Assembly (NCBI RefSeq): GCF_000375545.1
Contig: NZ_AQXF01000001.1
Location: forward strand, 124,001-188,000
Direction of reading: 5' to 3'
DNA length: 64,000 nucleotides
From: Kordiimonas gwangyangensis DSM 19435 = JCM 12864
Lineage (GTDB): Bacteria > Pseudomonadota > Alphaproteobacteria > Sphingomonadales > Kordiimonadaceae
Below are positions 35,849-42,170 of the stretch, one piece after another. The first letter of the stretch is position 1, and each line of letters starts with the position of its first letter. The notes under the pieces are model-generated. The model ran no database searches, was not told the origin of the DNA, and saw only the letters and a list, made by a program, of their open reading frames with translations. The position numbers and the translations under genes are program-made.

Positions 35849-36499
35849 TCAATTTTGCTTGTCATCGGTGATCGCGTAGAAGGTGCTACCAACTTGGCAA
35901 ATAATGAGCACCTGCGTCCCTTGCGGGAAACTCTCATCATCATTGTCGGGCTCCACCATTACATAGTGGCTTTGCCCATATTTATCCTTAAGACGCGCCT
36001 GTGCAGGATTTCCTCGGGACGCAACACCAAGTGTTACATGGGCTGTCCTGCCAATAAAACTTGTGGCGGAAACGGCCTCAGTCTCGTCCTTGGGCATGAT
36101 ACGCCCGAGCACGCCAGCAAACAGGCGTATGCCGGGCAAGCACAGGAAGATGGCCAGGGGTGCCGCCACCAGGGCAGGCAACATAAAACCAGCAAGACCG
36201 GCCAGCAGTTGCTGCATCAAAAGGCCGGTGATCGCGAAGCTGGTAAGAAAGGCGATCAGCACCGCAATGACCGGTACCTCTCGGATCCGCAGCCAGGTCA
36301 GGAATTCCCCGAAGGCGCCATGGTCACCCAGTTCGCCGGTTTCCACGTCGAGGTCGACGTCCGGCATCAGGTTGTCGAGCAGACTTGAGAAGGCAAAGCC
36401 CACCAGCATGCCCACACCCTCAATTGCCGCGATCAACAGCATGATCAGAAGTGCGACCGCAAAGGGTATATTGGCGTCGGAGAACATAAAGTCGGTCAT
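35849..36499 (-). CDS. yqiJ: YqiJ-family membrane protein (NfeD-like OB fold)
   Basis: 216 residues from the ATG at 36499 (GGGGGCTACC upstream). Two or three hydrophobic segments (IPFAVALLIMLLIAAIEGVGMLV, VPVIAVLIAFLTSFAITGLLM, LPALVAAPLAIFLCLP) are followed by a C-terminal OB-fold-like domain from residue ~145 (FIGRTAHVTLGVASRGNPAQARLKD). YqiJ works with the YqiK flotillin, comparable to NfeD with flotillins in other bacteria. The gene is ordered pspA-yqiJ-yqiK on the minus strand, which suggests a common envelope-stress operon. Confidence 0.88.
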   Translation of the reverse strand: MTDFMFSDANIPFAVALLIMLLIAAIEGVGMLVGFAFSSLLDNLMPDVDLDVETGELGDHGAFGEFLTWLRIREVPVIAVLIAFLTSFAITGLLMQQLLAGLAGFMLPALVAAPLAIFLCLPGIRLFAGVLGRIMPKDETEAVSATSFIGRTAHVTLGVASRGNPAQARLKDKYGQSHYVMVEPDNDDESFPQGTQVLIICQVGSTFYAITDDKQN

Positions 36500-36585
36500 G
36501 GTAGCCCCCATGGTTCAGTGTATGTGACGGGAAAGTGGCCTGCCGGATGGAAACGGATGCACCCGGCAGGCAGCGCGACCCCCGT

Positions 36586-37257
36586 CTACGCGCTTTTTTC
36601 CTTCATCGCTTTCAGGCGTTTCTCGATCTCGCTCTGGCGCGCGAGGTCCTTAAGCTCTGCCATCTGTGCCGCGTCCTTCATGCCTCCACCAAGCATATCA
36701 GCGGCGTGGCCCGATGCGCGGTCAAACGCAGCTGCTGCACGGTCAACTGACTTGTTGATCTCATGGCTGGCAGACGGATTGCCAGCCGCGTCAATCACCG
36801 AATTCTCCGGCATTTCGGCGATGCGGGCGCGGTAGGCTTTCAGTTCTTCCAGCATCTCTGCGCGTTTGCCCTTGAGGGCATCAACATAGCCTTCCAGCTC
36901 CTTCTCACGCTCGGCCGCGTCAGCGATAGTCTGTTCCAGCACGGGCACCTGGGCTTCAAGGTCCATCTGACGACTGATCGCCGCCGATGCGAGATCGTCC
37001 CGGCCTTTTGAAACCGCAACCTCGATCTGCTCCAAAAGTTCTTCGTGCTTGCCGCTGTTGTCGGCGAGTTTCTTGGATGCAAGGTGCCGTTCCGCCGTCG
37101 CCTTGCCCATCTCGGCACGCACTTCAGCAATCGCGCCTTCCACTTCACGGATAGCTTGTTCCATCACCATTTCCGGTGACATGTTCTCAACAGCGTCGAG
37201 CGCTGCGTTGACACTGCCTGCAATCAGGCGGCTGACACGTGATGCTATGTTGCTCAT
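36586..37257 (-). CDS. pspA: PspA/IM30 family membrane-remodelling protein
   Basis: 223 residues from the ATG at 37257 (GGGGAG 8 nt upstream), beginning MSNIASRVSRLIAGSVNAALDAVENMSPEMVMEQAIREVE. The PspA/Vipp1 coiled coil covers most of the protein, with the typical ELEGYVDALKGKRAEMLEELK stretch. PspA proteins coat stressed membranes to limit proton leak and belong to the ESCRT-III superfamily. It is co-encoded with yqiJ/yqiK and starts 4 nt after the RHH-like gene. Confidence 0.9.
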   Translation of the reverse strand: MSNIASRVSRLIAGSVNAALDAVENMSPEMVMEQAIREVEGAIAEVRAEMGKATAERHLASKKLADNSGKHEELLEQIEVAVSKGRDDLASAAISRQMDLEAQVPVLEQTIADAAEREKELEGYVDALKGKRAEMLEELKAYRARIAEMPENSVIDAAGNPSASHEINKSVDRAAAAFDRASGHAADMLGGGMKDAAQMAELKDLARQSEIEKRLKAMKEKSA

Positions 37258-37261
37258 GATA

Positions 37262-37774
37262 CTACTCCCCAGTTGAAGGGTTGGCTTTGATGATGTCGAG
37301 AAGCTCCATAAGAGGCTCCGTCGTTTTACGCATGATACTGGGATCAAGGCACGGCGCTTCGCGGGTCACGCTCAAGCGCGCAAACTGGTCCAGAAGGTCC
37401 CTGATCCGGGTCGCGACCGAGGTTTCAAGATCGCGCAGGCTTTCAAAAACTGGTGGGTCGCCGTCAACATCCGCGGCTTCAAGCTCAGCAAGAATGCGAG
37501 GCAGAGCGACAATGAGCGACCTTAGAAGTGCGGAGCGTTTGCCCTGTTCCTGTTCAAGGTAGTCAAGCGCCTGCTTGAGTGGTGCGAGCGTGTCTTCCGT
37601 CTGCTCAACCACGCCCTCGAAGGTTTCTCCCCGCTCGGCTTCGATGCGGGCCTGGCTCACCAGATGCCGCACCTTTTCGCTCATCGTTACCGCGTCACCT
37701 GCTTTGAGGGACGCGATATAGGCCGCATCCTCTCGCGACAAGCGTACGCTTAACGGTACCGACTTCGCCCCCAT
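37262..37774 (-). CDS. Unknown protein with RHH-like N-terminus in the PspA operon
   Basis: 170 residues from the ATG at 37774 (AAAGGGGGATACGCC directly upstream), preferred over an ATG 42 nt earlier. Residues ~1-40 (VPLSVRLSREDAAYIASLKAGDAVTMSEKVRHLV) resemble a ribbon-helix-helix DNA-binding unit; the rest is helical and Leu-rich. I do not recognise the family. It overlaps no neighbour but its stop is 4 nt before pspA, so it is the operon's first gene and could be an autoregulator acting at the palindrome just upstream, or a PspA adaptor. Confidence 0.75.
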   Translation of the reverse strand: MGAKSVPLSVRLSREDAAYIASLKAGDAVTMSEKVRHLVSQARIEAERGETFEGVVEQTEDTLAPLKQALDYLEQEQGKRSALLRSLIVALPRILAELEAADVDGDPPVFESLRDLETSVATRIRDLLDQFARLSVTREAPCLDPSIMRKTTEPLMELLDIIKANPSTGE

Positions 37775-37850
37775 GGCGTATCCCCCTTTTGTTTTGGCCG
37801 AATCACCATCAGACATTCGCCTAATGAGTGAAATAAACTAACCTATGCTA

Positions 37851-37879
37851 GATGTATGCATTTGCATACATCATTTCAA
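37851..37879 (-). promoter_or_regulatory. 22-nt palindromic operator candidate in the PspA operon promoter
   Basis: GATGTATGCA and TGCATACATC (37851-37860, 37863-37872) form a perfect 10-bp inverted repeat separated by TT. On the minus strand a TTGAAA hexamer (37874-37879) lies next to it, so the repeat would fill the spacer between -35 and -10. This is the expected place for a repressor site. The RHH-like gene starts ~75 nt downstream. Confidence 0.5.
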
Positions 37880-37986
37880 GGGCAAGAATCCGAATTTTGC
37901 AGAAGGCAATTCAGCGCATCCGCCAGAAGGCGCATTCACCCTGGCAAAAGGCATCTCCACGATGGGTCAGAGGATTGGCAAAGGAA

Positions 37987-38190
37987 TCAGGCTTCTTCGT
38001 CCCGGGTGCGCGGTGTGCTGTCGGTGAAGGCCCAGCGCAGGAAGCTGCCGATAATAAGGAAAAGGCACAGACCGAACATGCCGCCCGCCACCGAGAGATA
38101 AATTCCGCTGCCGATAAACAGCACCGCGACGACAAGCTTGAGGAAAGCGTCGCAGCTCCAGTCCAGCCATTTAAACAAATGTTCAGTCAT
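37987..38190 (-). CDS. Small two-helix membrane protein
   Basis: 67 residues from the ATG at 38190 (GGGGAACACT upstream), beginning MTEHLFKWLDWSCDAF. Hydrophobic segments LKLVVAVLFIGSGIYLSV and FGLCLFLIIGSFL predict two transmembrane helices with a charged C-terminus (TPRTRDEEA). I know no family. Position between the stress operon and the orphan pair, downstream of a terminator, suggests an independent unit. Confidence 0.6.
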   Translation of the reverse strand: MTEHLFKWLDWSCDAFLKLVVAVLFIGSGIYLSVAGGMFGLCLFLIIGSFLRWAFTDSTPRTRDEEA

Positions 38191-38231
38191 AGTGTTCCCC
38201 GTCCCGCAGGCGAATATAGCGCGTGGTTGCC

Positions 38232-38264
38232 AAAAAAAAAGCCCCACGGTGGGGACCGTGGGGC
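38232..38264 (-). terminator. Strong rho-independent terminator
   Basis: A 10-bp GC-rich stem (GCCCCACGGT at 38241-38250, ACCGTGGGGC at 38255-38264) with a 4-nt loop is followed on the minus strand by nine T residues (38232-38240). It ends transcription of the two-gene unit at 38441-39185. Confidence 0.85.
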
Positions 38265-38440
38265 AGAGGGGCGCACCGTATAAGGGGAGAAACGGTGCTT
38301 AGGGTAGAAAGAACCGGCTAAAGGTTCAGGGGCAAAAACTGTGTAAGCAATGGAATAACAAATACTTCTGACCGCGGAATATGGCGGTGGGCTGCGAGGG
38401 GCGGGCCGATGTCAGCCAAACCCGCACCCCGCAGAATTTT

Positions 38441-38683
38441 TTAGCGCGCGAGCGCGCCCTGTGCCTGGCGCCAGCCAGCAACAATCACGGTTTCGCCGGT
38501 CATATCGAAAATGTCCGCGTCGAGATCTAGAAGCGTGGATGCACTGGTGCCGACTTGCGGAAATTCCACCGTATAGACACGTTTCCGTAGCTTGTTCACA
38601 CCAATGATCGCACCTGTCGCGCCCTTTTTAAGGCCGAACTGCATCTCATCGCGTGGCAACATAACATCATGAAACTTTTGCAT
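38441..38683 (-). CDS. Small DUF4926-like protein
   Basis: 80 residues from the ATG at 38683 (AAGGAG 10 nt upstream). The pattern VMLPRDEMQFGLKKGATGAIIGV..RVYTVEFPQ..... followed by DLDADIFDMTG resembles DUF4926 proteins (small SH3-like beta barrels). The resemblance is by pattern only. It is the second gene of an operon with the Trp-rich protein (13 nt gap). Such small barrels often occur next to immunity-type proteins. Confidence 0.6.
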   Translation of the reverse strand: MQKFHDVMLPRDEMQFGLKKGATGAIIGVNKLRKRVYTVEFPQVGTSASTLLDLDADIFDMTGETVIVAGWRQAQGALAR

Positions 38684-38696
38684 TTTTCCAAACTCC

Positions 38697-39185
38697 TTAT
38701 GCGGCCTTGTAGAAGCGCCGCTTGGGTGAATACGACAGCACATCCCTTTCCCCATGCTTGAACAGCATGAAGAGGTCGGCATCACCGTCGAAACCGTAAA
38801 AATCAGGGTCGATATGAAGCTGAAACCCGCCAGTGAAGGTGAGGAGGAAGCAATCATCCGCTTCCGCATACTCAACCGCCATCAAGGTTTCCCCCTCGAG
38901 TTTCGAGAGGATATGGGTCGCCCGGGCGTTGTCGCTTTCACGCCGCCAAAGGAGGCGCGCGTCGTCGAGGTAAAGATCCCAGTCGCAGCTATAAACCCAC
39001 AGGTGCCATTCCCATTGCGGTTCACCCGTGACCGCGTCATCTGCGCAGGATTGCCCGAGATCGAGCGTGATAAAGCCGCCAAAGCCCCGCCGCGCACGGG
39101 CCACCTTCAGCGGCAATGCCTCTCGGAAACTAGCGAACCTTTCATCGCCGGTCTCTCCCGGCCGTATATTAACAAGTGCTGACAT
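38697..39185 (-). CDS. Unknown Trp-rich soluble protein, possibly immunity-like
   Basis: 162 residues from the ATG at 39185 (AAGGAC about 9 nt upstream). No signal peptide or membrane segment. The centre is aromatic (WEWHLWVYSCDWDLYLDDARLLW), followed by a strand-turn-strand pattern (DDCFLLTFTGGFQLHI) that resembles many beta-rich immunity proteins. I cannot place it in a family. It forms a terminated two-gene unit with the DUF4926-like protein. Confidence 0.6.
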   Translation of the reverse strand: MSALVNIRPGETGDERFASFREALPLKVARARRGFGGFITLDLGQSCADDAVTGEPQWEWHLWVYSCDWDLYLDDARLLWRRESDNARATHILSKLEGETLMAVEYAEADDCFLLTFTGGFQLHIDPDFYGFDGDADLFMLFKHGERDVLSYSPKRRFYKAA

Positions 39186-39427
39186 CGTCTTGTCCTTCGT
39201 TTTCAACTGTGCCCGGTCATCTCGGGCGGTGATGCGCCAATCCTAGCGCGGGTATTTTGCAACTTTGTGAGCCGTAGCCTGTTCCCCCGGGGGTGACGGG
39301 CTTTTCGCCCTGTCTGCCCCGGGGGAACCGTCCGGGGGGTCCAACTCGTCCTCGCTTTTCTCACTCGAAACTTGTCGTACTCGGGTCTGTCTTTTTTCTG
39401 GCCCAGGCTTTTATCTGGGCCTAAACG
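39186..39427. other. Non-coding stretch with GC-rich hairpins
   Basis: No convincing gene. It contains an 11-bp perfect stem TTCCCCCGGGG/CCCCGGGGGAA (39282-39292, 39317-39327) with a smaller inner stem (GGGC/GCCC), and a second stem GGCCCAG/CTGGGCC (39400-39406, 39415-39421). Neither has a T-tract. Together they look like a structured RNA or spacer. Confidence 0.4.
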
Positions 39428-39462
39428 AAAAACCCCTCCGGAGCGCTTGCTTCGGAGGGGTT
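39428..39462 (-). terminator. Rho-independent terminator of the small transcription unit
   Basis: On the minus strand a 10-bp stem (AACCCCTCCG at 39453-39462, CGGAGGGGTT at 39431-39440) is followed by a short T-run. It lies about 215 nt downstream of a consensus promoter and closes a short transcript. Confidence 0.75.
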
Positions 39463-39501
39463 CCCTGAACCTTTATTCTCTTTTGGCCTTACTTATCGGC
39501 T

Positions 39502-39600
39502 CTAGAGTTTCCCTCCCTCTGGCATGGCAAGCATCTGACGGACGCGAATAAACTTCGCGCCTTTCACGGATGCTGTTGCAATATTCCAAAGGGTATACAT
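39502..39600 (-). CDS. Possible 32-residue micro-protein in a stand-alone transcription unit
   Basis: On the minus strand an ATG at 39600 opens a 32-codon frame starting MYTLWNIATASVKGAKF and ending with TAG at 39502. AGGA lies about 10 nt before the ATG. The frame is framed by a strong promoter (39650-39678) and a terminator (39428-39462). The peptide has a small hydrophobic start and a basic centre (KGAKFIRVR). It may instead be a regulatory RNA with an incidental frame. Confidence 0.4.
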   Translation of the reverse strand: MYTLWNIATASVKGAKFIRVRQMLAMPEGGKL

Positions 39601-39649
39601 CGGTCTCAAATCCTGCGTTCGCCCACTACGGGCTTCGTCACTGTTTTCC

Positions 39650-39678
39650 GAAATACGGGAGGGTCGCGCAACTGTCAA
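39650..39678 (-). promoter_or_regulatory. Sigma-70-type promoter
   Basis: On the minus strand a perfect TTGACA (39673-39678) and TATTTC (39650-39655) are separated by 17 nt. Expected transcription start is near 39643, giving a ~215-nt transcript up to the terminator at 39428. Confidence 0.55.
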
Positions 39679-39830
39679 CAAGAAATCTGCACGGAATGGT
39701 AATTTAATTTCAAGTTCAGGAAATAAAAAGTTAATTCAGACTGAAGGGCGCGCGCCAAATTGGCAACTTGGGCTGTCGGCGACACAAATTTTGTGTATGA
39801 TTGTGCACGAAGTGGCGCGGAGATTCACCC

Positions 39831-40619
39831 ATGAGACACCAGCGTCTGAGCAACCTGATCCTGAGTGCGGCGGTCCTCGCTTTCGCCGTCCTGCCCGCAC
39901 ACGCGGATGGGCCGATCACCGAGCCAACCCATATTTTCGCGACCGACTGGGGCCTTACCCTAAAGGGTGACGGCACAGGGTTTTACAACGACCTCGCACA
40001 ACTTATCTTCTCGCCCGATATTGGGCCGATCGACTATGAAATCCTGCCCTACCGGCGCGCCAAACGGCACTTTTTCGAGGAGGCAGGCGCCTGCTTCTAT
40101 CCAAGCTCAATGGAGTATCTGACCACCACAGGCGATATGGTGAACGCGCCGGACTTCATCGAGAGCGGCAGCATGCTCAATAACCGTATCCACTTGTTCG
40201 CGGCCCCCGGCAAACCTGCGCCGCGCACCAAGGAAGATGTGAACGGCAAACGGGTGGCCTATGCCATGGGGTCTAAAATCCCCTATGCTTTACAAGGCAC
40301 TACGGCGCTTTTCATTGCCGTGGCTGATGAAGTAGACAAGGCGGAAATGCTGCTGACAGGCCGGGTGGATATCATCTCCGCCGCGATGCCGGATGTGAAA
40401 TTTGTGTTCGACAGCCTGGGCGCAGAGATTGCGCCCTATGACCCGGATTTTGTCATCGCGGGATCAGGCATTGGCATCGTGTGCCACAACACGCCGGAGA
40501 ATGCGCTTTTCCTCACCCAGCTTGACCGCCGCAAGGTCATGCTGCAGCAAACCGGTAAGCTCAAAAGATTCCTTGAGGAACGCGGTCTGTCGGCGATGGA
40601 GTATATTACCGAGGACTAG
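39831..40619 (+). CDS. Solute-binding-like exported protein, paralogue B
   Basis: 262 residues from the ATG at 39831 (GGAGAT 8 nt upstream). A signal peptide (about 1-25, ending LPAHAD) is followed by ATDWGLTLKGDGTGFYNDL, EILPYRRAKRHFFEEAGACFYPS, RVAYAMGSKIPYAL and LLTGRVDIISAAMPDVKFVFDSLGA. It has the same length and the same blocks as the protein at 29367-30155, so the two are paralogues ~10 kb apart. The bilobal PBPb fold is inferred. It has its own promoter region and is convergent with a small unknown gene; no transporter genes adjoin it. Confidence 0.78.
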   Translation: MRHQRLSNLILSAAVLAFAVLPAHADGPITEPTHIFATDWGLTLKGDGTGFYNDLAQLIFSPDIGPIDYEILPYRRAKRHFFEEAGACFYPSSMEYLTTTGDMVNAPDFIESGSMLNNRIHLFAAPGKPAPRTKEDVNGKRVAYAMGSKIPYALQGTTALFIAVADEVDKAEMLLTGRVDIISAAMPDVKFVFDSLGAEIAPYDPDFVIAGSGIGIVCHNTPENALFLTQLDRRKVMLQQTGKLKRFLEERGLSAMEYITED

Positions 40620-40636
40620 GCGCTCAGGCACTGATT

Positions 40637-41041
40637 TTAACCGTCCTGCCCCTCATCGGCCTGCCAAAATTTGACCGTAACCTCAGTGCCTGCGCGCCTG
40701 AGCGATGCATAGAGGCGGGAAATGAGCGCCCCGTGGCAGCGGTAAGCCAGCATGGGTGGGATCGGCGCCATGTCCGGTCCGGCTTTCTTGAAATCCACCG
40801 GGTTCTTGAAGCGGATGAGCGTGACATCGGCCCGGCCCTCAGCCTTGGCGGCGGCGCGGGTAAGGCGGCTTTCCACCTCCCGCTCGATATCGCGCATCAG
40901 GCCTGCGACGCCGTCCGGGATGTCATCTTGGCCTACCATCCAGGTCTTGAGCGTGGCTTCCGGCACAAGCGTCAGCATGGACACATCCTTGGGCGTGAGA
41001 TGCAGTCCCTCCATGAGAGTGATGAATTCTGCTGGCCTCAT
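40637..41041 (-). CDS. Unknown HTH-like small protein in an EamA operon
   Basis: 134 residues; GGGAGG precedes the ATG at 41041. The first ~50 residues (MRPAEFITLMEGLHLTPKDVSMLTLVPEATLKTWMVGQDDIPDGVAGLM) have the pattern of a Cro-like helix-turn-helix, with TLVPEATLKTW as recognition region. The C-terminal half has no recognised family. It begins 6 nt after the stop of the EamA transporter gene, so the two are co-transcribed. Confidence 0.65.
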   Translation of the reverse strand: MRPAEFITLMEGLHLTPKDVSMLTLVPEATLKTWMVGQDDIPDGVAGLMRDIEREVESRLTRAAAKAEGRADVTLIRFKNPVDFKKAGPDMAPIPPMLAYRCHGALISRLYASLRRAGTEVTVKFWQADEGQDG

Positions 41042-41047
41042 ATAGCT

Positions 41048-42019
41048 TTACCTCCCTTCCGGCGGCACGGCTTCGGCACGCAGGCGCGGCCGCCGCTTAC
41101 CCAAACGTCCGTCAATCAGCATAAGCCCAAACGCGATCAGTAGCAGTCCAATTCCGTGCGCTGGCTCAAAAACTTCGCCAAGGAAACTGACCCCAAGCGA
41201 TGTGGCAACAACGGGGATCAGAAGTGTGACGAGCGACGCGTTGGTGGCACCGGCCTCCGCAATCAGACGAAAATACAGGAGATAAGCAAAGGCGGTCGAA
41301 AGCGTGGCGAGCGATACAAGCGCCGCAATCACATGCCAGGACGGCACCGGCAGCAGATAGGCCTTGTCATAGATGAGGGTGACCGGCAGCAGGATAATCG
41401 CCGCAGTGCCAGCTTGCCCCAGCGCCATCTGCACCGGCTTTATGCCAAGGCGCACAAAACGCCGCCCGATGACAACGGCAATGGAATAGCTGAACGCCGC
41501 ACCAAGGATCGCCACCTGCCCCGCAACACCAGACAACATGCCTTCAAGGGCATAGGGGCCAACAATGAACACAACGCCGGAGAAACCAACCAGCACACCC
41601 GCAAGTCGGTTGAGGCTAAGCCGTTCGCCGCTCACGAAAAAATGCGCCATGAACACGGTGAAAAGCGGCATGGTGGCATTGAGGATGGAGGCAAGGCTTG
41701 AGGTAATATGGGTTTGGCCCCACACAATCAGCGTGGCGGGGATGATGTTATTGAAAATCGCCATCAGTACAAAGGCTAGCAAAACCAATGCTTTATCGGA
41801 CCTCCCTTTGAAGGGCGGCGCGATGCCTGCAACGCGCAGGTAGCCATAAAGCACAAGGGCGGCGAGCCCGACACGGATGTTTACAATGGTTACGGGCGGC
41901 AGTTCAGTAACCGCAATTTCAATGGCAAAAAAGGACGCGCCCCAAAGCACGGCCAGGAAACCGAGCATTGACCATTCCTTCAGGCCCATCTGCACGGGGG
42001 CGGGCGTATCAGCCGTCAT
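41048..42019 (-). CDS. EamA-family (DMT) metabolite transporter
   Basis: 323 residues with ten predicted helices in two EamA repeats, starting around WSMLGFLAVLWGASFFAIEIAV and ending GIGLLLIAFGLMLIDGRLGKRR. Repeat hallmarks LNATMPLFTVFMAHFFVSGERL and ASLVTLLIPVVATSLGVSFLGE are clear. DMT members export or import metabolites such as amino acids; specificity is unknown. It leads a two-gene operon with the small HTH-like protein. Confidence 0.88.
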   Translation of the reverse strand: MTADTPAPVQMGLKEWSMLGFLAVLWGASFFAIEIAVTELPPVTIVNIRVGLAALVLYGYLRVAGIAPPFKGRSDKALVLLAFVLMAIFNNIIPATLIVWGQTHITSSLASILNATMPLFTVFMAHFFVSGERLSLNRLAGVLVGFSGVVFIVGPYALEGMLSGVAGQVAILGAAFSYSIAVVIGRRFVRLGIKPVQMALGQAGTAAIILLPVTLIYDKAYLLPVPSWHVIAALVSLATLSTAFAYLLYFRLIAEAGATNASLVTLLIPVVATSLGVSFLGEVFEPAHGIGLLLIAFGLMLIDGRLGKRRPRLRAEAVPPEGR

Positions 42020-42114
42020 ATTTTCATCCTCTGCCGTCGCATAAGCGTTTGATTTATGGTATTATTACAGCGTGGCCGGAAAGCCTGCACCCTGTTTCTT
42101 GCGGCCAAATTCTC

Positions 42115-42170
42115 CGCACGCACACTGTGCGGAAAGTGTGCGGGATATGCGCGGAAACTGCGCACTGCTT
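42115..42170. repeat. Short imperfect repeats in the EamA promoter region
   Basis: The 151-nt gap between the EamA gene and the downstream stop of the TPR-like gene contains CCGCAC/GTGCGG inverted repeats and two related 16-mers GTGCGGAAAGTGTGCG and GCGCGGAAACTGCGCA about two helical turns apart. This could be an operator for the EamA operon; no promoter is evident. Confidence 0.3.

Noticed and set aside
37845-38283. Overlapping plus-strand frames near the palindrome
   Set aside because: They lie across a promoter palindrome and antisense to the 67-residue membrane protein; no ribosome site.
39186-39427. Possible tRNA, SRP RNA or tmRNA gene
   Set aside because: I looked for T-loop, CCA end, SRP GGAAG and tmRNA-tag features; none is present.
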